Origin: Agriotes lineatus
Taxonomy: Eukaryota > Arthropoda > Insecta > Coleoptera > Elateridae
DNA: 64,000 bases
Assembly: GCA_940337035.1 (NCBI GenBank)
Contig: CALNHX010001951.1
Span: forward strand, 1-64,000
Direction of reading: 5' to 3'
The notes under the pieces were generated by a model that did no database searches, was not told the DNA's origin, and saw only the letters and a list, made by a program, of their open reading frames with translations. Below, one piece after another: positions 11,492-24,332 of the stretch (its first letter is position 1; each line of letters starts with the position of its first letter). The position numbers and the translations under genes were made by a program.

Positions 11492-14400
11492 CATAATGGT
11501 ATCCGTAGACAGCGTTATAATCATAATTCTGGAAGTCTTGTTACGATTAAATCAAGCAGTTAGAGTTTTTCCTATTTGAATCAATTAATTCCTCATTGAT
11601 ACTATTGACAGTTCGATATGTACTCGGAGCAAAGTACTTATGGTTGCCAATGTTTAAAAAATTAATTACTGTGTTTTTAGTATTTTTATAGCATCGCAAA
11701 CGAGTATCGTAATAGCCTCAATACGAACGCAAAGTAGATAAATATAATAACAGTTTCAATTTAAATAGAGTTTACTACTGTTTCGACAGCTCACCAATGA
11801 TAATTATACTTAAAAATTTCTATCGATTTTGAGTACCTAAAATTAACAAACATAATTTCACACATGGTAAGTCTTTTGAACGTATTATTTGTTATTGTTA
11901 CTTTTATTTAAAAGGTATCTGACATCGTTTATAAAATAAAATAGAGCATGGTGTTGCTTTAATACTATAGTACAGTACTCTCATGGAACATTCAATTTTG
12001 ATTACTATACAATAATTGTTTTTTATGTAATTATGCGGCACAGTGCTATTAATTGAACCTTGTTGTGTATTCAATTGCATTTGAATATACAATCTGAAAA
12101 TTAAGTAGCACATAAATTGGGTAACTGCATTAATCGTCATTTTCGATTTTTATATCATTTCTTTTAAATGTTACGATCTCATCAATAAATTTTTTTAAAT
12201 GACAACCTATATTTTTGTTCCTTTATTTCGGTAGTAAATTTTAATTTGTTTTCAAGGGTATAAAATTTTAAATAGGTTGCATTAGAAAAAATTTAGAAAA
12301 ACGGCCTTCAAGTTCATATAGTAAAGATGGATAAAACTAACAGAGTAATTCTAGTTACCTGGATTTAAAACAAAAAACTTAGTTATGATTACTCTTTGAC
12401 TTTAACATAAAAAACTATCCCAACACTTGATCTTTAAGATCATTTTTTTCTAATGTTTCCTATTTAAAATTTTACATCGTTGAAGACAGATTAAAACTTG
12501 CTACTGAAATAAGATCATAACATTTATAACAAATTATATAAAAATTTGATAATCACTTGAAAATACACTCTGCAATTTGAATTGCTACACCTCTTTGAGA
12601 TTTTTTTCCGAAAACAAAGATGAACAGCGTTACCAAATTTATGTGCTGCTTAATTTCCACAGTGTATAGTAGCCGGTATAAATTTGGAAATACATGGAAA
12701 ACCTGTTTATTATCCATTTACTAGATTTTGTTCTTGATAAAAGCGTCTGCATCTTCCCAAACTCAGAATACATTTGCTAAATTTTAAATAAATCTATTTA
12801 TTTACGAGGGAGGTTTGAAAATATGAAAATGGCTCAAGAATTAAGTACCCTCATTTTTCAAAGGTAGTATGTGTCAAATATGAATTCACAGCCACCTACT
12901 TCGAAGAAGAAATTCACTGATTTTTCCTATTTTTCTCTTACCATCCTGAGATGGGTCAAAGTTAACTTATTATTGAATACGATAACGGTGTATTGTCGAA
13001 CTTGAATTTCGCTATTTACCTACTCAAGTACAAAAGTATTTTTACAATTAGATACAATACTAATGGTTCCACCGAGAGGTTTGAGTACCGCACCAAACTT
13101 TTGCCTTACAACAGAAAACTTTTTAAAGGTTGCTAACCTATGTATATGATATTTGGGAATATCTTATTAAGAAAAACTGCAAAACATAAAAAGGTAATAT
13201 TAAAAAACACTTTTTGATATCAATTAATCAAATAATTACTGATTTTATTCGAAACAGAAGAATAAACATTTAACGCAATTCAAGGTCAAACACATGTTGA
13301 AGTTATTAATTCAAATCTCAAAAAATCACACTAAGAAGAATAATCTGTAGTGATGTATCTTCAGTGGACTGTATGGTTATCAAAACACAAATTGACGACA
13401 GAAGGTCGTTTATTAGTGTAATATTACATGAAATTTGGACCCTTTACTGCAGACGTGATACGCGATCCACAGCTGTCGCAAATCTGAGCAAGATGGGCTG
13501 ACTCCAATACATCATAAAGAGGGGGCATAAATAATGTACAGGGTGATACAAACATTTTTCAACAAGTCATTTGCCCTCAATGATGCAATCCAAATAAGTC
13601 GGAATCTTATCGCATATTATAAAAGTATAAGTAATCATAAAGTAGATATAACTTTGAAAAAACAATTACAGAAGTATGTTGTTTAAATAGCACAAAATAA
13701 TGATAATACTGTTAAATTTGATCTATGGAATTAATACAGAAGAAATGCCCATATTTAACTATCAAGAAGATTCATTCAGGAACCTCACCAAGACTGAACT
13801 AAAAATATTAAGGAAAAAATAAAATAAAGATAACTCAAACGAGGATGTTATGTTTTCACTTAACTAACACAACTTTATATCTAATTTCCAGAAACTTCAT
13901 GTATACATACATATTGTCCTGTTGTAACATACTTTTTAAACTATATCTGATAAAGCTAATTGTATGTAGCGAAAGGTTACATTTTATTTATTAAATTTTA
14001 AACTGTGTCTCGATAGTACCTAATTGATAATAAAAAATTAGTTTTCTTGCATAGTGATCATGAAAGTCGTCTTTTTTAAATGAGGTCATTAAAAAAGTAC
14101 ACTTTTTACACTACAGCAAGTGCTCAGTAACGTAAACACCAGATAATGAAAACATCACGCTACTGTAAACACAAAATTCATACTATAGGAGCAAACAAAA
14201 CGCCCGATAACGTAAACAACATGTACAGTTCGATAACATAAACAGTTCTTGGCGACAGTTAGTTGCCGATTTATGTAGAGGATTCCCCTCTGCAACACAG
14301 CTGAGGCGATCGGATGGGAGTTTATGATGCGTTTGCATTTCATTTTAGGCATTGTTGAACATAGGCGCTAATTTATGCAGAATAAAATAGCAGCTTATTT

Positions 14401-14639
14401 TTCTTCTCATTAAAAATGTGTATTACTTATCGCTGTCATAATATGTTTTGTTTTTTATTGTGTTATTAAACGTTTCTTTTAATAATGCGTTTATTAATAA
14501 AATCACGTTCGCTAATGTAAACATTTTGATAATGTGAACACACTTGGTTTGAATTAGTTCATGTTATCGAGTGGAATTGTCAATTTGACAGTTGTAAATT
14601 CTGAAATCCTTTTCAACTAAATTTCAAGTTATAAGAGAT
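11492..14639. other. AT-rich non-coding DNA, part shared with copy B
   Basis: No credible gene. The stretch 12255-12880 matches 44990-45575 and 12880-13015 matches 48903-49035, so it belongs to the duplicated backbone. The remainder (11492-12250 and 13020-14639) has no counterpart in copy B and no recognised element. Confidence 0.6.
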
Positions 14640-15020
14640 CACTATGTAAAAAAACTACGTGTAGAACACGTTTTGAAAGTCCTCTTATTAGTAGCTTCAG
14701 CGTACTTATGCGAACGTTTTGTCCGTCCGTCCGTCTGTCTGTCTGTATGTCTGTCTGGATCGCCTGTAACTTTCGAACGGCTACAGATATCGAAATTTTG
14801 AAAGGGGGCAAAGTTGTTGCTAAGGTCCCGAGCACCTTCATGAGCTATTTGGTTTTGGCGAAAGGTGGCGATTTTCCACTTTGCAAAATTTTCAAGCATT
14901 GTAGCACAGTGGCGGCTTGTCCACTTGGCGCCATCTACAGAAGTTCGGTGGTCACGTTTTGAACTACACATTCTGGGTGCACTATAATACTTAATGTTTT
15001 CGCAGTGCTGAAGCTACTTT
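14640..15020 (+). repeat. Dispersed repeat with (CTGT)n/(CCGT)n microsatellite
   Basis: A run of ccgt and ctgt units at about 14720-14757 is followed by gcctgtaactttcgaacggc and a GC-richer conserved-looking segment to about 14960. The open frames here on both strands are by-products of the microsatellite and are not called. A similar architecture occurs at 17627-17850. The parent element type is not known. Confidence 0.55.
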
Positions 15021-15916
15021 TTAGACCTGTACTTGAGCAGTTTATTTTATTCATTTGCTTGCATTGAATTTGCTGCAAATTCATGAAAAAAAGTGTGATT
15101 TTCAAAACTAGTTGTACAAATAACTATTCTTATTTTAAATATAAAATAGCTGATAGGTATCTCCTTCAGAAATATGGGAAAAAGTAAAACTACCTTAAAG
15201 GTTAAGTTACGGACTCCAATTTCTTTGTTATTAAATTCTCAATAATTATAACTTGGCTCTCCTATGGACAATAACGCTATTAAAATAAAAAAAATTCTGT
15301 TAAATACTCAATGCTGACATGATGAGTACTTTTATCTCGAAGCTTCTTTAAATGGATCCATCCGATCGTGACAAATCAGTCCCTGTTACAAGCTAGAGCA
15401 TTTTTGACTCTACGATCCATATGCAAGTCCATTATAATTGAAGGAAGACGAATTCGTTAGAAGCAGATAACGATTTTGATTAACCAACTTCACTTTGCTT
15501 TATCCTACATCAAACACGTACATAATCGTACTTTTCATGTGTAATTTGTATTTTGAAACTCAGGTACAACCTCTAACGCACTTCAAAACAAGTTTACAGT
15601 TTGTTATAATGGTTAGTTTATTTAATAGTTTGGCAGGAACGGAAAATGTCTACCAAAACACCTGGTCTGTCGGTCTGTCTCGATCACGTTTCTGTCACCA
15701 AAATGCAACGCTGCATCTGCTTCGTTCAATTCGAGCCGGCAAAGTTATAGGATTGAATTTACTTGACGCGTCCAATTGAAATTTTAAATTACATGATTTA
15801 CCTCATAAAATTCAAGTAGATGGCACCAACCAATCGAGTTTCCATCCGATAGAAGCCCCGAGATAACCGTACTCATTGCTAATTTTATTGTAGTTTAATG
15901 GCAATATTTTTGTTGT

Positions 15917-15918
15917 AG
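15917..15918 (+). promoter_or_regulatory. Predicted 3' splice site before zinc-finger CDS, copy A
   Basis: A pyrimidine-rich tract ending ttttgttgtag precedes gtctgaaaat, 68 bp before the ATG at 15987. The same tract and AG occur in copy B at 56079-56080, 69 bp before its ATG. This suggests that the coding exon is preceded by an intron in the 5' leader. Confidence 0.5.
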
Positions 15919-15986
15919 GTCTGAAAATATTTAAATTCTATTGGCTCTTCTGCGATTAACGGAAACGCTGACATTTAGCAACTGTA

Positions 15987-17258
15987 ATGGACATCAAAGA
16001 AGAAACTATGGATAGTAAATCTTGTAGTTCTACACCAACTACGTCATGCATATCGCAAAGCATTGATAATAATGAAAATGTTGATAAGTTAGGCATGAAA
16101 CGAGAAAGCATGAAAAATACTAAGTTAGTTACACATGTTACGGCTCATGCACTCAAAAAACTTCATATTTGCTCTTTTTGTGATTTCAAAACCACACACA
16201 AAAATCGTTTAGTAATTCATGTGAAGTCACACACAGGAGGAAAGCGTTTCAATTGTTCTGTTTGTCAATACAAAACGGCGAATAAAAGTAATTTAGTTAG
16301 ACATGTGAAGACTCATACAGGCGAAAAGCCCTATGTTTGTTCTGTTTGCGATATCAAATTAACACAAAAAGTTGACTTAGTAAGACATATGAGGACACAT
16401 ACAGGTGAAAAGCCTTACCGTTGTTTTGTTTGTGATTACAGAACGGTACATAAAGGTCATTTAGTTAGACATGTGAAGACTCATACAGGCGAAAAGCCCT
16501 ATGTTTGTTCTGTTTGTGATATTAAAATAACACAAAAAGCTGATTTAGTTAGACATATGAGGAGACATACAGGAGAAAAGCCCTATATTTGTTCTTTTTG
16601 TGACTTTAAAACAACACACAAAAGAAATTTAGTGACTCATGTGAGGTCACACACAGGAGAAAAGCCTTACAGTTGCTCTGTTTGTGAATACAGAACGGTA
16701 GATCAATCTGGTTTAGTTAGGCATATGAGGTCTCATACAGGTGAAAAACCTTATATTTGCTCGGTTTGTGATTTTAAAACATCACAGAAAGTAGTTTTAG
16801 TTAGACATGTGAGGTCACATACAGGAGAAAAGCCTTATGGTTGTTCAGTCTGTGGATTTAGAACAGCATATAGAAGTGTTTTAGTTAGACATGTAAAGAA
16901 TCATACAGGCGAAAAGCCCTATATCTGTTCTGTGTGTGATTTCAAAACAACACGGAAAAGTCATTTAGATACACATGTTAGAATGCATACAGGAGTGAAG
17001 CCTTATATTTGTTCTGTGTGTGATTTCAGAACAATGTATAAAAGTAATTTAGTTATACATATTAGGTCACACTTAGGAGAAAAACCTTACAGGTGCTCTA
17101 TTTGTGAATACGGAACAATAGATAAAAGCGCTTTAGTGAGACATATGAGGACTCATACTGGCGAAAAGCCGTACAGTTGCTCTGTCTGTGAGTTCAGAAC
17201 GGCAAATAAAAGTGGTTTAGTTAGACATGTTAGGACTCATACAGGCGAAAAGCCTTAG
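15987..17258 (+). CDS. C2H2 zinc-finger protein, 13 tandem fingers (copy A)
   Basis: A 423-residue protein, probably a nuclear DNA-binding regulator. Residues 1-58 are a short hydrophilic head starting MDIKEE, which contains a SUMO-type consensus (IKEE), and ending in the back half of a lost finger. Thirteen fingers of 28 residues follow, each C-x2-C-x12-H-x3-H with TGEKP-type linkers; linkers after fingers 1, 10 and 11 are altered (TGGKR, TGVKP, LGEKP). Base-contact residues (-1,2,3,6) vary: for example QVDR in finger 3, RSHT in 10 and NSGR in 13. The frame ends abruptly at TGEKP then TAG. No KRAB, ZAD, BTB or SCAN domain is seen. The start is supported by conservation of the ATG and head in copy B and by a splice acceptor 68 bp upstream. 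A possible poly(A) signal aataaa lies at 17342-17347. Confidence 0.9.
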   Translation: MDIKEETMDSKSCSSTPTTSCISQSIDNNENVDKLGMKRESMKNTKLVTHVTAHALKKLHICSFCDFKTTHKNRLVIHVKSHTGGKRFNCSVCQYKTANKSNLVRHVKTHTGEKPYVCSVCDIKLTQKVDLVRHMRTHTGEKPYRCFVCDYRTVHKGHLVRHVKTHTGEKPYVCSVCDIKITQKADLVRHMRRHTGEKPYICSFCDFKTTHKRNLVTHVRSHTGEKPYSCSVCEYRTVDQSGLVRHMRSHTGEKPYICSVCDFKTSQKVVLVRHVRSHTGEKPYGCSVCGFRTAYRSVLVRHVKNHTGEKPYICSVCDFKTTRKSHLDTHVRMHTGVKPYICSVCDFRTMYKSNLVIHIRSHLGEKPYRCSICEYGTIDKSALVRHMRTHTGEKPYSCSVCEFRTANKSGLVRHVRTHTGEKP

Positions 17259-17604
17259 ATCTTCTCTACAGACTACAGAAAAATATTTGAATTTTAATTT
17301 TATATTTGGGGGATGGAAAACCTGCTTGGCTTGAAACTTAAAATAAAGGAGGTCTTGGTGATAGAAAAAAGCATTTTGTATTGAAGTAAAGTGGTCTAAA
17401 TACGGCAAAATATCATTAAGAAATGTTATTCCGAGTATAAAATTATGACTAATCAAAATGTGCAGATTTCTTAAAATGAATCCCATTCACGAATGACAGT
17501 ACAAATTTAATTGTTCATACAAATAGCTGACATACTTCACAATAGTAATTGTCTTTTCTTAATTATTGAAAGAACTGTTATCAGTTACCGTTTTTACTTT
17601 TTTT

Positions 17605-18265
17605 TTACGATGAAGGAAGTATTGGATTCACCCCAAAAATTCGAAATGGAGTTTTCAACAGATCTTCACATTTTCGAGTCCCCTGAACCCAAAAAACATG
17701 TTTTTGTTCATTGGTCTGTCTGTCTGTCTGTGTGTCTGTCTGTCTGTCTGTCTGTCTGTGAACCGAATATCTCAAAAACGAAAAGAGGTATGCCGTTGAA
17801 ACTTCGTATATAAGTTTTCTGTACTACGTAGATGCAGCAGCAAGCTTTTGAAGAAAATCGCGTAACCGGAAGTAGGTTTTTACTCTTGTAATTTTTCAGT
17901 TTTTTCAATTTTTTCAAAAACGGTTCTCTCGATTTTTTTCAAACTTTAAATTTTTATTACATTTTTAATGTGTATTGATGTGAGATAGGTGAATTACCAG
18001 TTGAATACTTCTAAAATGGGTTTATTTTTTTTTATATTTTTTTATTAACTCCTATTTTAAATAGAACACCCGGTATATTATTACATTTTTGAATTCAGCT
18101 TAAAATTTTTGAGAAAATTTGTCTCTTCGGCTAATGCTCTATTTTGTAGAATTTGTAATTTTTGAAAATTTTTGACATGCTTAAAAATTAGAAATCAAAT
18201 TTTTGGCTAATTATAAGATCACTGCAAAAGGAAGTTGTATGAGTGTATCACACGAGATTTTTAAC
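17605..18265 (+). repeat. Insertion private to copy A, with TCTG microsatellite
   Basis: Copy B runs directly from attatcagttatctgg (near 57752) to acaaataaattgtctaaata (near 57792), but copy A has about 650 extra bases. They contain a long tctg tract (about 17714-17758) followed by gaaccgaatatctcaaaaacg, then T-rich sequence. No terminal repeats were identified. The layout is similar to 14640-15020. Confidence 0.55.
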
Positions 18266-18966
18266 TATTACAAATAAATTGTCTAAATACTGTTGAAAAT
18301 TTTCAGTGGTTCTAAATGCATTAGTACACTTATTGCTAGGTTACTTCATCTGGGATATTTTTCAAACCAATTATTTAAGATCAAAATAGCCACAACTCTA
18401 ATTTTCTTGCATTATTGCTCGCTTTCCAAAATTTTGATGTTTTCAAATTTCATTGAAAACTTATGACAGAATTATTAATTTTTTATATTTTGATTCCAGA
18501 AAAAATCGTGTTGCAGTTGTAGGTTGTGTAAACAAAATTGTTGGTTAATGTAAAATTTTATCAGCTAACAATGTTGTAGTGTGTTTTGTGTCAATTGGTG
18601 CATTAATAATAATAAAGTATTTATGTTGGTGGAGCATACATGTTATATAGAACATAATTAGAAACAATATATACTCTATTCACACCAAAATCACAAGGTT
18701 CAATTCAGTTAAACTGTTTTTTAACTGAACCTTGAAATTATAGATAGCCAGGTATATACAGCTAATGCCTACATTAACAAAGAAAATTATATTAATTTCT
18801 AATTACTACAATGTTACTTAGCAAAGCCATATGAATACAAACAACCAGCTGTAATACATTAGGAGGCTGCAATATTTTGGAAATTTATTGTTAAATCTGT
18901 GGTTTTCTATTTGAAATCTAAAGTGAAGTTAATGTGCATATAACCAGTGAGTAACTAAACTTAATA

Positions 18967-21900
18967 GTATTATCGCTAATCCTGAAATAACAACTAAAAT
19001 GCCGCCCACACAATCTCAAGTGCAAGATGTTAAAGAAATCGTGCGTTCAACTACAGCTAAAATTTTTGTTTCGGAATGGACAAATAAAATAGTTAAGAGA
19101 GTGAGTGACCTACGGAAGCAAGAGATAAGTGAATGTTTTGATAAATATGGAAGACAGATAAATGAACTGAAACTACAACAAAAACATCTTGAAACGTAAA
19201 GCAACTGATAGGGTTTAAGCCCGGGGAATTTTATTTTGTGAGACAGTTCAGCTGTCAAGACAGAAGTTGAATTCAGGAGGCTTTGGTTCACGGGAAAGCT
19301 AGGTACGGAAGGTTAACTTTTGGTGATTCAGTTCAGCTATCACATCCCAAATCCTGGTCTGGTAAGGGTTGTAGGTCTACTCCATGAGACAGTTCAGCTG
19401 TCAGCGGAGGACCTGGTTAGGAGAGAGGAAGAGGAGAGTTCGGGAGAATTGGCCTTAAGTCGGAGGGACAGGACTGGGCGCTAGGCTCTCACTGCGCCCA
19501 TTGTTGCTAGTCAGGATCGGTGGGCTCAAGTGATTTAAAATGGTTGTGAAATCTTCTTTTATACTCTTCGGTGCTCTTGTTTTCTGTGTTTTTCTAGAGG
19601 GGTTGGATACGAACTGCGCGGAGAACCTGTTTGCGCTTCGTCCGCGCATAGCGAGTGCTTGCTTTGTTATCACCAGCTCGAGCATTGATTAGATGTAACG
19701 CCTGATTGAGCGATGCACAAATTAAAGGGGTAAGGTAAGTAATGTAAACAATACTCTTTTTTGTTTATATCGTCTGCCGTCTGGAAATATCACTGTATTT
19801 ATGAATGATTTAAAAGAAGTCATTCAAACCACAGGGCATGTTGATTTTGCCATTATGGTGGGTGATGTAAACATTAATTTACTTGACGAAAACAGTAACT
19901 ATTCTAATGATTACTTGAATCTTTTAAATGGCGAATTATTTAAATCATTTATAAACATCCTAACAAGGCAAAGAAAGCTGCATTGACGATCTTTTTGTTA
20001 AAACTAAAAGACAGATCAATGTTATTCCTGCAGTTATTCAAAATGCTATTACCGATCACTTTACTGTGCTACTAAATATTCAACAGGCAAGTGGATCTAT
20101 AAATAACTGCAAAACATGCAGAAATTGCTATGACAATCACAGAATCAATTATGACACTTTTAGATCTTTTTTAAGTGTGCATTCATGGAGTGACGTGTTG
20201 CAAAAATGAAGGAACAAAAATAATATTCTTTTATTTGAAAGATACAAAAACTATAGAAATAAACTTACTAAAATAACTGATGCAGCAAAAAAAATCCGGA
20301 AGTAAAAGTGAAGAAGTATAGAGAACTGTAAAGAGGGCAGTTAATAAACCAAAGCATCAGTCTGTAATGAAGCATACATGTTGTATGATACATTTAATTT
20401 AAATATTTATATCCAGATATCTAATGAATATCATGTGATATAACGGTTGTATGTTTTGACTGGTGGGGTAGTAAGGACAACTGCAAGGTTGTTTTTAGTA
20501 ACGTGCGTTAAGGGTTAAATTCCCATTAATTTTGAGAAAATAATAATTGTTGGTTTGATACGTAGCTGTAATAAAGTATTCTCTACGATAAAATTTGACT
20601 TCAAGTCATAGTTATTATAAAAAATATATAATTCAAAGTTATTTGAATTCGATTACTAAAATACTACGAATAAACTAGAATCAGTGAAGTGAGTGTGTGT
20701 GCTGCATATCAGTTCAATCAGGCAAGAAAGTTCTTAAGAGCTACAACGAGCTTGTGAGTTGGTGGAGAACTACCAAGAAGGGTTTGCTGACTTTAATTTT
20801 ATCCAGTTAGAAGTCGGGATAGAAAGTCCAGGTACATAGAACAATCATCAGAAGGTTAGTGACAATTTCTTAAATAATATTAAGAAATTAGAAAGCGAGT
20901 TTGGTGCGACAACTATTAAAATAATTGCAATTATATTTAGGGGATTATTATAGAATATTAATAATTTTTCTAAATTGTACCTGTGATTTGAGTATTCAAC
21001 GTTTTCGACTATTATAATTTGAACGTTTTGGTGTAGGATAACGTTTAGAACTTTATATTTTTAATTTAACCAAGTTTGAACATTACGACAATTGATTAAA
21101 TTATTTCTGACAACTTGCATTTATTGTGTAATGTCAAATCATTCTATTACATACTAATAAACTGATTATATAAAACAAGTCTATGAAATACCTGGAATTG
21201 TGCTTTTGATTGATAAAATCAAATAATTATTCTTTAAAAGAAGATTCAATCATTAAACATATAGAAGAAGTTGTTAGTTGAAGCCAAGAATAAACACTTA
21301 TTCTTGGGTTGAAGGTTAGCCCATTCAGCTGGGAGTTAGGCGTATCAATGCTTTTACACTATCTAGTCGTGGCATAATAATATTAAACACTTGACATAAT
21401 TTCAAATGCCAGATTGATTTATAAATTACCTCAATTACTACCGATCTTATTAAGCAATAAGGTAGGTATATGAGTGCATTTACGTAAAGGATAGTATTTC
21501 TTTATTGTAAAAATTTTAAAACTATATTACATATTTCAACTTGGCTCGTAACTTGGAGCTATAGAAAAATATATTACATTGTATTAGAACCACCAAAGTG
21601 GGTGATAATACAATCTGGCACCACAAGTGGGGCTAGAATTAATACAAGTCTTGTGACGTGATGTTGGAGAATAGCGAAGGAAATACCGATTACGGACAAA
21701 ACTGAGGTTGCTACTATGTTCAGTAAACATTATGTTTCTGTTGGGGAAAATATGGCTCTAGAAATCAAAAGCAAAAATCTACTCAACAAAATATGTCGTT
21801 AATACGAAAAGTCCGAGTTGGTCTATATTTTTATCTAATGTAACTCAAAATGAAGTACACAAATTTAAAAACTAATCTGTACGTGGGATAGAGTAACTAC

Positions 21901-23585
21901 TCCAGTCTATACGTCTGGAAACAAATCAGAAAAACAAATCAGAAATGGTCAATTATAGGCCCATTTCTGTCACTAGTAATTTTTCCAAACTTTGAGAAAT
22001 GTTTGAAAACTAGGATACTAATTTTTTTTAAACAAAAATATGTTAATGTCAGCTTCCCAGTTTGGTTTTGTTGAAAACGTTTCTACAGTTGATGCCATGT
22101 TTTCCCTTACCGGTAAAATCCATAACTCATTTAAGAATGGTAGTAAATGTCTTGCTATTTTTTTAGATCTCGCAAAAGCATTTGACACCATATCGCACGA
22201 AATGCTAATCGATGAATTAGAAAAATATGGGATTAGGAGAAATGCATATAATTTAATAAAAAATTATCTGACAAATGGATTCCAACACGTTAGAATTAAA
22301 AATTACGTTAGTGAACCCTCTTATTGTAAAATATGGAATTCCGCAAAGAACTGTACTTGGCCCTTTGCTTTTTAAAATCTACATAAACGAATTGTTGAAT
22401 ATTAACATAAATGGTCAAATAAGAGCATATGCCGATAAAACTGGTCTTCATAGAGGAACAAAACTGGTTTACAGTTAAACGGATAGCTGAAAACGACCTG
22501 CAGATAATAGAAAACTGGTTCTACCATAACCTCCGTACAGTCAATCTAATGAAAACAATGTTCTTTTGTTTTTTAATAAATAAAATACGTCAGCCTGATT
22601 TCAATAAATTCTTTATACATGAGAGTTGTTCTATAAATGCTAATTGTAACGGCCAAACATCCATAAATTTAGTTGGAAGAAATAAAATATCTGGGAGTTA
22701 TTTTTGATTCTTACCTAAAATGGGACAAACAGATATAAAATACCTCGTAAAAAAAGATTAGAAAATTAATTTAAATATTTTTCAGAAATAAGACGCATTT
22801 TTAATAATAACATTTTTAAAATAATATACCACCTCCATACAGAATCAATTTTACAATGTGGAATATTAGTTTGGGGCGGTGCTTATAATATAAGCCTTAA
22901 ATATTTTGAAATTGTACATAAATTCATAATAAAAATTATTTTGGGAGATGCTGCCCTAACGACTTGTTATATAACGAATTAAATGTATTGGACCTCAAAG
23001 GATTATATTTATATGTTTGTCTTTTTATACAAAAAATAAAAACCTTCAATAATTTGTAGAACATAGTTATAATACCAGATCTGCTGCCTGTCAGGATATT
23101 CAGGCTGCACAAATTATACGTACATTTGATAAAAGTTTGTAGCATACATTGGTCCTAAAATATATAATATGCTTCCTGCTGATATGAAAATAATTAATAA
23201 CATAAAGCTGTTCTCATCAAGAGTAAATAAATTCGTTAAAGGAAATTCAAAAAATAAAAAAAGAAATCAAACCACTAGAGCTTTGATAGATTCAAAACAT
23301 CCAGATATTAATTCAAAAAATGAAATAGATTAACTGAAATGATTTTTCCTCAGATTTTTCTATTGATTCATTATTGGCCGTATTAACCTTATATATGTAC
23401 CAATTGGCTTATAAACGTTTTATTTTCATACTTTTTGCATGTTTATGTTTATATTTATATTAAAAGGTGTTAGTTTAAAAAAATCTGTTGGCACATGCGC
23501 CAATAGTCAGGTGTCATTCTATTTTTTGTATTCACTGTAGATTTTGAAAAAGAAAGGAAATAATAAATCTATTATTATTATTATT
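18967..23585 (+). mobile_element. Decayed CR1-like non-LTR retrotransposon
   Basis: The insertion begins where A and B homology ends. The order is: a 66-codon frame at 18999 with a short helical product, perhaps ORF1; the C-terminal end of an endonuclease at about 19770-20090 (IMVGDVNINLLDENS, then CIDDLFVK across a shift); reverse transcriptase at 22040-22480 (SQFGFVENVSTVDAMFSL, IFLDLAKAFDTISH, PQRTVLGPLLFKIYINELL). The catalytic box reads YADK instead of YADD. The C-terminal region to 23340 includes HSYNTRSAACQ, typical of CR1/Jockey relatives. The 3' end is aataaatct followed by a (tta)n tail near 23560-23585. Frameshifts and an LTR-like insertion (about 20430-21630) make it inactive. Confidence 0.75.
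20430..21630 (+). mobile_element. LTR-like insertion inside the CR1-like LINE
   Basis: LINE coding similarity stops near 20350 and resumes near 21655. The intervening 1.2-1.3 kb has no coding similarity and ends with gataatacaatctggcaccacaagtgggg, split here as LTR-end-like gataatacaat plus ctggcaccacaagtgggg. The latter resembles the segment that follows a 5' LTR in retrovirus-like elements. Boundaries are approximate and no second LTR or coding region is present, so this is a truncated or recombined remnant. Confidence 0.4.
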
Positions 23586-24332
23586 GCAATGTTACCAATT
23601 CTTTGCTAAAAGATATTTAAAGTAATGTTTTCTAAAGTCAGTAATAGATAATTATTTTAACGAATATGGTATTCCATTGTATATATTGCTGATGTTATAT
23701 TGAAATGAATTGGAAAGTGGGTGTGGTTGAAGTATGATGTGAATTTGAAGCTCTTCATTTGAAGATAAATTGTTAAGTGCACAAGCTACATTAAAAGACG
23801 AAAATTGGCAAAAATATTGATTACTTGATGAGGAATACTGGATGAAAACAATATTGAAGCAGGTAGAAATAGGATACAGTAGTTCCAATTTAATTCTCTT
23901 TTAAGGGGGCTAGTTAGCTAACATAAACAGCAGACAAGCGAGTTTCACAAGGTCGAACGTTTTAAAGAGCAGGTAGGCAACCCAAATAGCAGCCACAGTA
24001 AAATGATACAAAAACGAGTACCACAGAAATGAGCATGGAACAGAAGAATAGAAACAAAAATTAATAAGTTCCAAGCAGAATTAGATGTAATTAATAAGGA
24101 ATCTTGAACTTCACCGGAGGATTCGCCGTGCGTCCTAGCGCACCGTCCACGACGAACCCGCAGCACACCCCTGTATCGTGGGTTGCAGCACGAGTCAGGA
24201 AGCCAAACACAGCCCCAGGGCATTTATTAATTAAATAATGTACAGTTCATTTATTGATTATTAATGTATATCTAACTAAAAACATTATACTTGTTTCTGG
24301 TATTTATCTGGTGTTTTTATCAATCGAATATA
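23586..24332. other. Unassigned spacer between LINE and mariner
   Basis: No recognisable gene. A GC-richer patch at about 24110-24220 stands out from the AT-rich surroundings but shows no motif I recognise. Confidence 0.5.

Larger units (their letters stand above)
50..18966 (+). repeat. Segmental duplication, copy A
   Basis: Direct-order homology with copy B at 40245-58930. Matching blocks seen by eye: 50-285 with 40245-40525; 1291-1560 with 40518-40708; 1556-2410 with 41286-43830; 2956-3300 with 43830-44316; 12255-12880 with 44990-45575; 12880-13015 with 48903-49035; 15290-17600 with 55520-57770; 18266-18966 with 57785-58930. Gaps between blocks are mostly transposon insertions private to one copy. 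The left end may extend beyond the window. Percent identity was not computed. Confidence 0.9.

Noticed and set aside
14642..14971. Open frames of 84-109 codons on both strands
   Set aside because: They run through the ctgt/ccgt microsatellite and its flank, give low-complexity products, and are better explained as part of a dispersed repeat.
15495..15779. 94-codon frame upstream of the zinc-finger gene as a separate gene or first exon
   Set aside because: The reading frame is not conserved in copy B, where the matching region translates differently, and no splice donor was convincing.
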